This document shows positions 53,768-62,129 of a DNA stretch of 64,000 nucleotides, piece by piece. The translations under genes and the position numbers were made by a program. The stretch lies in assembly GCA_903873705.1 (NCBI GenBank), contig CAIQPK010000007.1, positions 19,158-83,157 of the forward strand. Direction: 5' to 3'. The stretch's first letter is position 1, and each line of letters starts with the position of its first letter. The notes beneath the pieces were generated by a model, which was not told the origin of the DNA, searched no databases, and worked only from the letters and a program-made list of their open reading frames with translations. Origin of the DNA: an uncultured Acidobacteriota bacterium. Lineage in GTDB: Bacteria; Acidobacteriota; Terriglobia; Terriglobales; Acidobacteriaceae.

Positions 53768-55054
53768 TCACTCACCCCTCAACACCGCCCGCGCTTTTTC
53801 CCCATCAAACGCGTTCTCCCACTTCGCCACCACAATCGTCGCCACGCTGCTGCCAATCACATTCACCACTGCCCGTGGAATATTCGTGATCCGCTCCACG
53901 CCCAGCAACAGCACCAGCCCCGCCACCGGAATCGTATGCATCGCCGCGAGCGTCGCCGCCAGCGTCACAAACCCAGCCCCCGCCACGCCAGCCGACCCCT
54001 TCGACGTCAGCATCAACACCAGCAGAATCACCACCTGGTCCCGCAGCGTTAGCCCCGTATTAGTCGCCTGCGCGATAAAGATAGCCCCCATCCCCAGGTA
54101 GATCGCCGTCCCATCGGCGTTGAACGTATACCCCGCCGGCATCACCATGCCCACAATCGGCTCCGCGCATCCCAGTCGCTGCAGCTTCAGCATCACCGGC
54201 GCCAGCACCGCTTCCGACGACGACGTCGCCGTTGTAACCAATATCTCTTCCTTCAGGTACCGCAGCAGCCCCCAGAGCCCAAACCCCGCCCACCACGCAA
54301 TCCCGCCCAGCACCACGACCACAAACACCAGCGACACGGTCCACAACTCCACCGTAAAACGCACCAGCGGAAGCAGGCTCGCCAGCCCGTACTGACCGAT
54401 CGTGTAAGCCATCCCCGCAAACGCCGCCACCGGAGCCAGCACCATCACCAGCTTCACCACCCCGAACATGCCCTTCAACAGCAGGTCGAGAACCTCAATC
54501 AACGGCCGCGCTGCCTCGCGAAGCTCGCCCAGACCCACACCGAACAACACCGCAATCAGGATGATCTGCAGCATATTTCCCGTAACAAACGCATCGGCAA
54601 AGGTCGTGGGGATGATGTTAAGCAGGAAATCCGCAACGCCCATATGCTGCCCCGCAGCCGCATACCCCGCAATCACCGTCGGATCGAGCTTTGCCGCGTC
54701 GATATTCATCCCACGCCCCGGATGTAGCACGTTCACCGCCACCAACCCGAACAGCAGCGCCAGCGTCGACACCACCTCGAAGTAGAGCAGGGCCTTGCCT
54801 CCCACCCGCCCCACTTCCTTCAGGTCGCCCATCTTCGCGATACCCACCACCACGGTCGCAAAAATGATCGGTGCCAGCGTCATCCGGATCAGCTTGATAA
54901 ACCCATCGCCCAGCGGCTTCAGCGACGTCGCGGTGTGCGGAAAAAACATCCCCATCGCCACACCCAGCAGGATTCCCACCGCCACCTGCAGCCAAAGCGG
55001 CCCCAGCAACGGGCGCGCGGGAGGAGTGCGAACGGACTGTGCTGCCTCGTTCAT
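53768..55054 (-). CDS. dctA: C4-dicarboxylate:proton symporter
   Basis: Inner-membrane DAACS-family carrier for succinate, malate, fumarate and related dicarboxylates, 428 residues. Eight transmembrane helices plus re-entrant hairpins. Signatures are 'KLIRMTLAPIIFATVVVGIAKMGD', the serine-rich loop 'VTTATSSSEAVLAPVMLKLQRLG', 'PAGYTFNADGTAIYLGMGAIFIAQATN' and 'MLTSKGSAGVAGAGFVTLAATL'. It follows the D-tartrate dehydratase gene by three bases, so a tartrate- or dicarboxylate-import role in that operon is likely. Confidence 0.93.
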   Translation of the reverse strand: MNEAAQSVRTPPARPLLGPLWLQVAVGILLGVAMGMFFPHTATSLKPLGDGFIKLIRMTLAPIIFATVVVGIAKMGDLKEVGRVGGKALLYFEVVSTLALLFGLVAVNVLHPGRGMNIDAAKLDPTVIAGYAAAGQHMGVADFLLNIIPTTFADAFVTGNMLQIILIAVLFGVGLGELREAARPLIEVLDLLLKGMFGVVKLVMVLAPVAAFAGMAYTIGQYGLASLLPLVRFTVELWTVSLVFVVVVLGGIAWWAGFGLWGLLRYLKEEILVTTATSSSEAVLAPVMLKLQRLGCAEPIVGMVMPAGYTFNADGTAIYLGMGAIFIAQATNTGLTLRDQVVILLVLMLTSKGSAGVAGAGFVTLAATLAAMHTIPVAGLVLLLGVERITNIPRAVVNVIGSSVATIVVAKWENAFDGEKARAVLRGE

Positions 55055-55057
55055 CCT

Positions 55058-56221
55058 CTACTCCGCCAACTGCCGCATCACGCTGATCAGATCGCTCTTG
55101 CCTTCAAACCCGATCCCCACCAGCTCCGGCATCGTAATGTAGCCCTGCTCCACCTTCACCCCGTCTGGAAACCCGCCAAACGGCTGAAACAAATCGGGAT
55201 AACTCTCATTACCGCCCAGCCCCAGCCCCGCCGCAATGTTCAGCGACATCTGGTGCCCGCCATGCGGTATACACCGCCGCGGCGACCACCCCGCAATCCG
55301 CAGCACCTCCAGCGTCCGCAGATACTCGCACAACCCATACGACAGCGCGCAATCGAACTGTAGCCAGTCCCGGTCCGGCCGCATACCGCCATAACGAATC
55401 AAATTCCGCGCGTCCTGGTGCGAAAAAAGATTCTCCCCCGTCGCCATGGGTCCCGGATAAAACTCCGCCATCGACGCCTGTATCTGGTAATCCAGCGGAT
55501 CGCCGATCTCCTCATACCAGAACAGCGGATACGCCCGCAGCATCTTGGCGTACGCGATCGCCGTCTCCAGATCAAATCGCCCATTGGCGTCCACCGCCAG
55601 CTGCGCCTCTCCCCCGATCTCCTCCAGCACCGCCTCAATCCGTCGCTGATCGTCCTCCAGCGGAGCCCCGCCGATCTTCATCTTCACCACCGTGTAACCG
55701 CGGTCCACGTAGCTCCGCATCTCCGCCCGCAGCGCGCTCAGCTCTTTGCCCGGATAGTAGTAACCCCCTGCCGCATACACGAAAACCCGCGGATCGGCCG
55801 TCGCTCCATACCGCTCCGCCAGCAGCCGGAAAAGTGGCTTGCCGGCAATCTTCGCCACCGCGTCCCACACCGCCATGTCGATCGTTCCCACCGCCACCGA
55901 CCGCTCGCCGTGCCCGCCCGGCTTCTCATTCTTCATCAGGTTCAGCCAGATGCGGTCCGGATCGAGGTTGTCGCCCGCCTCATTCAGCAGCGCCGCAGGC
56001 TCAGCGTCCAGCAGTCGAGGAGCAAACCTTTCCCGGATCAGCCCACCCTGCCCATACCGCCCATTCGAATTGAACCCGTACCCCACCACCATCCGCCCCT
56101 CGCGGACCACGTCGGTCACCACTGCCACCAGCGAGCACGTCATCTTGGAGAAGTCGATATAGGCGTTAGCGATAGGGGAAGCAATAGGCAGGGTGATTTC
56201 CCTGATGTCGACAATGCGCAT
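55058..56221 (-). CDS. tarD: D(-)-tartrate dehydratase (enolase superfamily)
   Basis: Enolase-superfamily enzyme that dehydrates D(-)-tartrate to oxaloacetate. The protein matches the characterised Bradyrhizobium TarD over its whole length, as I recall it: 'NAYIDFSKMTCSLVAVVTDVVREG', 'GYGFNSNGRYGQGGLIRERFAPR', 'GGHGERSVAVGTIDMAVWDAVAKIAGKPLFRLLAER' (regions). Catalytic K182 in VKMKIGG and H320 in CIPHGGHQ are present. The Mg(2+) ligands are D211, E237 and E263. 387 residues, standard. It is the first gene of an operon with dctA and shares its upstream region with nuoA. Confidence 0.93.
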   Translation of the reverse strand: MRIVDIREITLPIASPIANAYIDFSKMTCSLVAVVTDVVREGRMVVGYGFNSNGRYGQGGLIRERFAPRLLDAEPAALLNEAGDNLDPDRIWLNLMKNEKPGGHGERSVAVGTIDMAVWDAVAKIAGKPLFRLLAERYGATADPRVFVYAAGGYYYPGKELSALRAEMRSYVDRGYTVVKMKIGGAPLEDDQRRIEAVLEEIGGEAQLAVDANGRFDLETAIAYAKMLRAYPLFWYEEIGDPLDYQIQASMAEFYPGPMATGENLFSHQDARNLIRYGGMRPDRDWLQFDCALSYGLCEYLRTLEVLRIAGWSPRRCIPHGGHQMSLNIAAGLGLGGNESYPDLFQPFGGFPDGVKVEQGYITMPELVGIGFEGKSDLISVMRQLAE

Positions 56222-56347
56222 GGCACTCTTTCTGAACCGACGAGGTATTCGCGAAGGTTCGGCCTACGTAGTCTATGCGTCCGAAACTCTCGGAATGCGC
56301 TTTCCGTCTTACGTTTCAAAAAATGCGAACACGTTTCCGGCGCCCGG

Positions 56348-56367
56348 CGCGTGACCCGCATCACGCG
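56348..56367. promoter_or_regulatory. CRP/FNR-type inverted repeat upstream of nuoA and tarD
   Basis: CGCGTGA-CCCGCA-TCACGCG is a perfect 7-bp inverted repeat with a six-base spacer. This is the GTGA-N6-TCAC geometry bound by CRP/FNR-family dimers. It ends 37 bp before the nuoA ATG and lies 127 bp upstream of the tarD start, in the divergent intergenic space 56222-56404. Confidence 0.6.
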
Positions 56368-56404
56368 AATCCGGCAAAAAATCTGGTACGGTGGATTTAA
56401 GGTT

Positions 56405-56776
56405 ATGGCAACGCACCCTTATCTACCTATCGTCGTGCTTCTCGCGGGAGCAATCGGTTTTGCCGTGGCTCCGCTGGCGCTCGCCTGGATATGGGCAAAC
56501 AAGTTTTCGCCGCAAAAACCCGGCCCCGACAAGAACGCCATCTACGAGTGCGGCCTCGAAACCTCCGGCGAAGCTTGGGTTCAGTTCAAGCCAGGCTACT
56601 ACCTCTACGCCATCATCTTCCTCGTCTTCGACGTCGAAGCCGTCTTCCTGCTCCCCTTCGCCACCGCCTTCTCCGGCTTTGGCGCAGCCGACTGCCTGGC
56701 CATGCTCGTCTTCCTCTTCCTGCTCATCGCAGGCCTCCTCTGGGCGTATCAAAAAAATGTACTCACGTGGAGCTAG
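56405..56776 (+). CDS. nuoA: NADH-quinone oxidoreductase subunit A
   Basis: 123-residue membrane subunit of complex I with three transmembrane helices. Diagnostic segments are 'NAIYECGLETSGEAWVQFKPGYYLYAIIFLVFDVEAVFLLPFA' (region), with the conserved Cys48-bearing loop and the E/D pair. It is the first gene of the nuo cluster. TAAGG lies just before the ATG at 56405; nuoB begins six bases after its stop. Confidence 0.95.
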   Translation: MATHPYLPIVVLLAGAIGFAVAPLALAWIWANKFSPQKPGPDKNAIYECGLETSGEAWVQFKPGYYLYAIIFLVFDVEAVFLLPFATAFSGFGAADCLAMLVFLFLLIAGLLWAYQKNVLTWS

Positions 56777-56782
56777 CCGGTA

Positions 56783-57418
56783 ATGGATGAAGCGCTAAAA
56801 GTCGAGCTGGGCCGCCAGGGAGTCTTCGCCACCTCCCTGCAGGAGCTCTACAACTGGGGCCGCCGCAGCTCGCTCTGGCCCCTCAACTTCGGCCTCGCCT
56901 GTTGCGCCATCGAGATGATCGCCACCACCATGGCCCGCTACGACCTCGCCCGCTTCGGCGCTGAAGTCTTTCGTCCCTCCCCGCGCCAGGCCGACCTCAT
57001 GATCGTCGCCGGCACCATCACCAAAAAAATGGCCCCCCAAGTCGTCCGCCTCTATAACCAGATGCCCGAGCCCAAATACGTCATTTCCATGGGCGCCTGT
57101 GCCATTTCGGGAGGCCCCTTCAAGCAGGGCTACAACGTCCTCAAGGGCATCGACCGTTACATCCCCGTCGACATCTACATCCCCGGCTGCCCACCCCGCC
57201 CCGAAGCCCTCATCGAAGGCTTCATGGCCCTCCAAAGGAAAATCGACGCCCAGCAACTCACCGGCGAAAACCGTCCTCGTCACCTCAACGCCGCCGAACC
57301 CAGCGAGTTTATCGTCCCGAAGTTCGGCGCACACGATCTCGAACCCACTCAGAACCCAGCGATTTGGCACGCTCCGCAACTCGTCAACATCACGCTAGCC
57401 CCCGACGAAACCAAATGA
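56783..57418 (+). CDS. nuoB: NADH-quinone oxidoreductase subunit B
   Basis: 211-residue peripheral subunit carrying the N2 [4Fe-4S] cluster that reduces quinone. Ligands C40/C41 (GLACCAIEM), C106 ([10 protein letters not shown]) and C136 (PGCPPRPE) are all present. It is longer than the ~160-residue minimal NuoB because of a C-terminal extension after residue ~165. Its stop overlaps nuoC by four bases. Confidence 0.96.
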   Translation: MDEALKVELGRQGVFATSLQELYNWGRRSSLWPLNFGLACCAIEMIATTMARYDLARFGAEVFRPSPRQADLMIVAGTITKKMAPQVVRLYNQMPEPKYVISMGACAISGGPFKQGYNVLKGIDRYIPVDIYIPGCPPRPEALIEGFMALQRKIDAQQLTGENRPRHLNAAEPSEFIVPKFGAHDLEPTQNPAIWHAPQLVNITLAPDETK

Positions 57419-58068
57419 CGTTAGAACCTCTCAAAGCAGAGCTTGAAGCCAACATTCCCGGCTGCCAACTCGAGATCGTCAACAATCCGAGCCCCTCGGG
57501 ACAGCACTCGCTGTTGATCGACCCCGGCCACGCCCTCGCCATCGCGCTCTATCTCCGCGACGCCGCGCACCTCCGTTTCGACTACCTCTCCAACGTCACC
57601 GGCGTCGACTGGCCCTCCCGCGAGCTCTCCGAAAAAATCAAAGTAAAGAAAATCGTCGACGGCCCCGACGGCCCGGTGGAAAAGGAAGTAGACGAGGTCG
57701 TCAAAACCCAGACCCACGCCCACCTCGAAGTCGTATACCACCTCTACTCCATGGCCCTCAAGCACGGCCCGGTCATCCTCCGTATGAGAACCGAAGACCG
57801 CGCCGACCGCGTCCACCTGCCGTCATTCACGCCCATCTGGCGCAGCGCCGACTTCCAGGAACGCGAAATCTTCGACCTCTACGGCATCCTCTTCGACGGC
57901 CACCCCGACCTCCGCCGCATCCTCATGTGGGACGAGTTCGAAGACTTCCCCATGCGCCGCGACTACGTCGAACCCGACGACTACGAGTACGAGCCCACCG
58001 CCCACGACGACGTCCTCAAAAAAACCATCGCCCACTACACCGGCGAGACCCCCGGCGGTGCAGCATGA
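57415..58068 (+). CDS. nuoC: NADH-quinone oxidoreductase subunit C
   Basis: 217 residues. The family signature '[48 protein letters not shown]' (region near residue 139-186) is complete. '[13 protein letters not shown]' lies earlier. A ~30-residue charged insertion ([25 protein letters not shown], split) follows the first domain and is absent from most NuoC proteins. The ATG at 57415 overlaps the nuoB TGA; its own stop overlaps nuoD. Confidence 0.95.
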   Translation: MTLEPLKAELEANIPGCQLEIVNNPSPSGQHSLLIDPGHALAIALYLRDAAHLRFDYLSNVTGVDWPSRELSEKIKVKKIVDGPDGPVEKEVDEVVKTQTHAHLEVVYHLYSMALKHGPVILRMRTEDRADRVHLPSFTPIWRSADFQEREIFDLYGILFDGHPDLRRILMWDEFEDFPMRRDYVEPDDYEYEPTAHDDVLKKTIAHYTGETPGGAA

Positions 58069-59222
58069 GCACCTTGACCCTCGATCCCATCGCCGCCAAG
58101 GCCAGCCTCCTGAAAAAAGACGGCGGGCAGCTCCTCGAAGTCTCCATGGGACCCCAACATCCCTCCACCCACGGCGTCTTCCGTATGGACGTCGTCCTCG
58201 ACGGCGAGAACGTCGTCAAGCTCAAGCCCATCTTCGGATACCTGCACCGCAACCACGAAAAAATCGCCGAGGACGAAACCTACCTCGGCTCCATGCCCTA
58301 CACCGATCGCCTCGACTACTTCTGCTCCATCACTAACAACTGGGCCTACGCCCTCGCCGTCGAATCCCTCGCCGGCATCGAAGTCCCCGAGCGCGCCCAG
58401 TACATCCGCGTCATCACCGCCGAGCTCACCCGCCTGCAGAACCACGCCTCCCTCGTCGGCTTCCTCATGCAGGACATGGGCGCCAGCGGCACGCCCCTCA
58501 TGTACGCCTTCCGCGAGCGCGAAAAGATCCTCGATCTCTTCGAGTCCCTTACCGGCGCCCGCATGATGTGCAACTACATGCGCTTCGGCGGCTGCCGCGT
58601 CGACCTTCCCACCGGCTGGCTCGACCAGGCCAAAAAAGTCGTCGCCGCCTTCCCCAAGTTCCTCGACGAGTTCGAAAACCTCCTCGTCTCCAATGAAATC
58701 CTGATGGCCCGCACCCAGGGCGTCGGCATCATCCCCGCCGAGCTCATCGTCAACGCCGGCATCACCGGCCCCCTGCTGCGCGCCTCCGGCGTCAACTACG
58801 ACCTCCGCAAGGTCGACAAGTACGGCATCTACGACCGCTTCACCTTCCGCGTCCCGCTCGGCGATCACGGCGACGTTTACGACCGCTACATGATCCGCAT
58901 CCTCGAAATGCGCGAGTCCGTCAAAATTCTCGAACAGGCCATGCGCGACATTCCCGAAGGCCCCTTCACCGATCCCAAAACCAAGGTCCGCAACTTCCGC
59001 CCCAAACCCGGCGAAGCCTACGGCCGCATCGAAGCGCCCAAAGGCGAACTCGGCTTCTACCTCATCTCGGATGGCTCGCCCAACCCCTACCGCTACCGCG
59101 TCCGTCCGCCCAGCCTCATCAACCTCACCGTCCTCGAAGAAATGTGCCTCAACCGCAACATCGCCGACGTCGTCATCATCCTCGGCAGCGTCGACATCGT
59201 CATGGGAGAAGTAGACCGATAG
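58065..59222 (+). CDS. nuoD: NADH-quinone oxidoreductase subunit D
   Basis: 385-residue 49-kDa-type subunit that forms the quinone site with NuoB. '[23 protein letters not shown]' with the quinone-site His, '[19 protein letters not shown]' and the C-terminal '[42 protein letters not shown]' (regions) are diagnostic. nuoC and nuoD are separate genes here. A 128-bp gap follows, then nuoI; nuoE, F and G are absent from this position. Confidence 0.97.
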   Translation: MSTLTLDPIAAKASLLKKDGGQLLEVSMGPQHPSTHGVFRMDVVLDGENVVKLKPIFGYLHRNHEKIAEDETYLGSMPYTDRLDYFCSITNNWAYALAVESLAGIEVPERAQYIRVITAELTRLQNHASLVGFLMQDMGASGTPLMYAFREREKILDLFESLTGARMMCNYMRFGGCRVDLPTGWLDQAKKVVAAFPKFLDEFENLLVSNEILMARTQGVGIIPAELIVNAGITGPLLRASGVNYDLRKVDKYGIYDRFTFRVPLGDHGDVYDRYMIRILEMRESVKILEQAMRDIPEGPFTDPKTKVRNFRPKPGEAYGRIEAPKGELGFYLISDGSPNPYRYRVRPPSLINLTVLEEMCLNRNIADVVIILGSVDIVMGEVDR

Positions 59223-59350
59223 AAAAGTAGGCAGAAAAGCATTTCGAAAGTCGTGCGATAAAGTGGTTCAACAGCAACCACAGTAAAACCGATGTACTGA
59301 AGCAGGTAAGGCCCGTGCGCGTCACGGTGTCCAGAGAGGTTTGAAGAAGC

Positions 59351-60121
59351 ATGTTTGGTTCCGGCGTTCTGAAAGGTATGGCAGAGACGGCCCGCAATTT
59401 TCTGGGCAGCTACGTCGACAAAGACCGCCTTACCACCGTGCAGTATCCGGAAGAACACGCCCCACGCATTGAAGCCTCGCGCAACTTCCCCTTCCTCGTT
59501 TACGACGGCCCCGACCCCATGGCCGGCCTCCGCTGCGTCTCCTGTTTTATCTGCGAAAAGGAGTGCCCGCCCAAGTGCATCATCATCGAAAAGAGCACCG
59601 ACAAGAAGCCCGATGCCGTCGGTAAACCCCAGGCCTATCCCGTCAAGTTCAACATCGACGTCTCCGTATGCATGAGCTGCCAGATCTGCGTTGAAGTCTG
59701 CCCCTTCGACGCCATCAAGATGGACGTCGACTTCGAGCAGACCGCCACCTCCCGCTTCGACGCACTCCTCCGCACCAAGCAGCAGCTCGCGAAATCCAAC
59801 GAGTACTACCACCAGATCCACCCCACCGAAGCCGCCGCCGTCGACGCCGAACTAGCCGCCGCCCGCGCAAAGGCCGCCGCTCCTAAACCCGCGCCAGCCG
59901 TCGCAGCGGCCAAGCCCGCAACTCCAGCACCCACTTCCGCCGCAATGGCTTCGCCGGTAGCAACCGCTCCTCCCACCGCCGCTCCTCCCGCACCCCCTAC
60001 AGCATTGTCATCTCGACCGGAGGCCGCATGCCGCAGCGGTGAGACCCGCAGTGCGACCACCGAAGCCAGCCCCACCCCTGACGCACCCGCACCTCCCGCA
60101 AAGGAGACCGCGTCAGAGTGA
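59351..60121 (+). CDS. nuoI: NADH-quinone oxidoreductase subunit I with long C-terminal extension
   Basis: Binds the two [4Fe-4S] clusters N6a/N6b. The ligands are C62, C65, C68, C72 (RCVSCFICEKECP) and C107, C110, C113, C117 (CMSCQICVEVCP). The domain ends near residue 155. It is followed by about 100 residues of Ala/Pro/Thr-rich low-complexity sequence (~160-256), so the protein is 256 residues rather than the usual ~160-180. The nuoH gene begins inside its stop (GTGA). Confidence 0.95.
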   Translation: MFGSGVLKGMAETARNFLGSYVDKDRLTTVQYPEEHAPRIEASRNFPFLVYDGPDPMAGLRCVSCFICEKECPPKCIIIEKSTDKKPDAVGKPQAYPVKFNIDVSVCMSCQICVEVCPFDAIKMDVDFEQTATSRFDALLRTKQQLAKSNEYYHQIHPTEAAAVDAELAAARAKAAAPKPAPAVAAAKPATPAPTSAAMASPVATAPPTAAPPAPPTALSSRPEAACRSGETRSATTEASPTPDAPAPPAKETASE

Positions 60122-61299
60122 CGACCCCCGACACCATCGACCAAATCTTCGTCATCACCAAGCACTGGCTCCTCGGCTACGTTCCGGCACCCCTGCAACC
60201 CATCGCCTCGGCCATCCTCTCCGTGCTTCCCGTCATGGGCGTCTTCCCGCTCCTCTTCGCCATCACCACGGTCCTCGAGCGCAAAGGCCTCGGCCGCATC
60301 CAGAACCGTTACGGCCCCAACCGCGTGGGCCCCGCCGGCTTCTGGCAGCCCGCCGCCGACGGCATCAAGTCCCTCACCAAAGAAGACGTCGTCCCCCGCA
60401 ACGCCGATCAGATCGTCCACTTCCTCGCGCCCATCGTGCTCGTGATCGCGTCCTTCATCGTCTACGCCGTCCTTCCCATCGGCCGCAACATGGTCATCAC
60501 CGACCTCAACTCCGGCCTGCTCTACTTCTTCGCCGTCGGCTCCATGGTCGAGCTCTCCGTCTTCATGGCCGGATGGTCCAGCCACAGCAAGTACTCCCTC
60601 CTCGGCGCCATGCGCGCCACAGCCCAGATGATCAGCTACGAAATCCCGCTGGTTCTCGCCGCCGTCGTCGTCATCATGGCCACGGGCTCGCTTTCAACCG
60701 TCACCATCGTCAACGCGCAAACCGGCTACACCATGGGCTTCCCGCACTGGTTCGTCTTCACGCCCTGGGGCTTCGCCGGCTTCATCCTCTTCATGATCGC
60801 CGCCACAGCCGAGTCCAACCGCTCCCCCTTCGACCTCCCCGAAGGCGAGTCAGAAATCATCGCCGGCTATTACATCGAATACTCCGGCTTCAAGTTCGCG
60901 CTCTTCTTCCTCGGCGAGTACCTCGGCATGTTCGCCACCTCCGGCCTCGCCATCACGCTCTTCCTCGGCGGCTGGGCCGCACCCTTTTCGTTCCTCACCT
61001 GGATCCCGTCGTACTTCTGGTTCTTCGCCAAACTCCTCGTCATCATCGGCGTCTTCATCTGGGTCCGCGGAACCCTCCCGCGCCTGCGGCAGGACCAGCT
61101 CATGGGCTTCGCCTGGAAGTTCATGCTCCCCATGACGCTGCTCAACGTCTTCGTCGCCGCCGCCTGGCACTTCCTGCCCACCGGCATCATCCGCTGGGCC
61201 GTCTGCACGGCGCTCCTCGTTATCCCGTTCATCGTTTTCAGCATGGGCCTGAAGCAGAACAAAAAGCTACAAGTAAGAACCTATCGCTTCGCCGAATAA
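60118..61299 (+). CDS. nuoH: NADH-quinone oxidoreductase subunit H
   Basis: 393-residue membrane subunit forming part of the quinone tunnel, with eight to nine helices. Signatures are 'LERKGLGRIQNRYGPNRVGPAGFWQPAADGIKSLTKEDVVP' (region), 'MVELSVFMAGWSSHSKYSLLGAMRATAQMISYEIPLVL' (region) and 'AESNRSPFDLPEGESEIIAGYYIEYSGFKFALFFLGEY' (region). The start is a GTG at 60118 overlapping the nuoI stop, with AAGGAG 11 bases upstream. Confidence 0.96.
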   Translation: MTTPDTIDQIFVITKHWLLGYVPAPLQPIASAILSVLPVMGVFPLLFAITTVLERKGLGRIQNRYGPNRVGPAGFWQPAADGIKSLTKEDVVPRNADQIVHFLAPIVLVIASFIVYAVLPIGRNMVITDLNSGLLYFFAVGSMVELSVFMAGWSSHSKYSLLGAMRATAQMISYEIPLVLAAVVVIMATGSLSTVTIVNAQTGYTMGFPHWFVFTPWGFAGFILFMIAATAESNRSPFDLPEGESEIIAGYYIEYSGFKFALFFLGEYLGMFATSGLAITLFLGGWAAPFSFLTWIPSYFWFFAKLLVIIGVFIWVRGTLPRLRQDQLMGFAWKFMLPMTLLNVFVAAAWHFLPTGIIRWAVCTALLVIPFIVFSMGLKQNKKLQVRTYRFAE

Positions 61300-61303
61300 C
61301 ACC

Positions 61304-61804
61304 ATGAGCATCGTCTTCTTCATCCTCGCTGCACTCACCATCACCGGCACCGCCGCCGCGATGGCGCTGCGCAACGCCGTGCACTGCATCCTTGCGCTCA
61401 CCCTCGGCTTCGTCGGCCTCGCGGCGCTCTATCTGCAACTCGGCGCACAGTTCGTGGGCTTCACGCAGATCATGGTCTACATAGGAGCCGTCGCCATCCT
61501 CGCGGTCTTCGCCATCATGATGACCCGCAGCGCCGGCCCGCACCCACAACCAGCCTTCTCCCGCACCTGGCGCACCGGCACGCTTATCGCCGTCATTGTC
61601 TTCGCCGTCCTCGCCTACGCCATCAGCCACACCACGCTCGCGCCGGCCACCCTGCCGCAGCCGGAAGTCACCGTCAACCAGATCGGCGACACCCTCATGC
61701 ACCAGTACGCCCTCCCCCTCGAAATCCTGGGCCTGCTCCTCACCGCCGCCCTCATCGGCGCCGTGATCGTAGCCATGCCCGCCAAACAGGAGGCCCCGCA
61801 GTGA
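61304..61804 (+). CDS. nuoJ: NADH-quinone oxidoreductase subunit J
   Basis: 166 residues, five predicted helices. The conserved 'LRNAVHCILALTLGFVGLAALYLQLGAQFVGFTQIMVYIGAVAILAVFAIMMTR' (region) carries the glycine-rich pi-bulge region of NuoJ. It starts four bases after the nuoH stop; its stop overlaps the GTG of nuoK. Confidence 0.94.
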   Translation: MSIVFFILAALTITGTAAAMALRNAVHCILALTLGFVGLAALYLQLGAQFVGFTQIMVYIGAVAILAVFAIMMTRSAGPHPQPAFSRTWRTGTLIAVIVFAVLAYAISHTTLAPATLPQPEVTVNQIGDTLMHQYALPLEILGLLLTAALIGAVIVAMPAKQEAPQ

Positions 61805-62112
61805 ACCCGCTCACCACCTGCCTCCTCCTTTCCGCGCTGCTCTTCTCCATCGGCCTCGCCGGCGCGCTCTCCCGCCGCAACGCCATCCTTGTTCTCGTCG
61901 GCATCGAGCTCATGCTCAACGCCGCCAACCTCAACTTCATCGCCTTCTGGCGCTACGGCCCCAACCCCGCCGCGCTCACCGGCGTCATGTTCACCCTTTT
62001 TTCCATCGGCATCGCCGCTGCTGAAGCCGCCGTCGGCCTCGGCATCATCCTCGCCGTCTACCGCCACACCAAATCCACCGATCTCGACCACATGAACTCG
62101 CTGAAAGGCTAA
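61801..62112 (+). CDS. nuoK: NADH-quinone oxidoreductase subunit K
   Basis: 103 residues, three helices. 'LSRRNAILVLVGIELMLNAANLNFIAF' with the conserved membrane Glu (in GIELMLNAAN) and 'FTLFSIGIAAAEAAVGLGIILAVYR' with the second Glu are the proton-channel residues. GTG start at 61801 overlaps the nuoJ TGA. Confidence 0.95.
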   Translation: MNPLTTCLLLSALLFSIGLAGALSRRNAILVLVGIELMLNAANLNFIAFWRYGPNPAALTGVMFTLFSIGIAAAEAAVGLGIILAVYRHTKSTDLDHMNSLKG

Positions 62113-62129
62113 GCAACACGGCTCCGACT

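Noticed and set aside
59223..59350. Remnant of nuoE, nuoF or nuoG between nuoD and nuoI
   Set aside because: The 128-bp gap has no residual similarity to these genes in any frame, so they are absent rather than decayed here.
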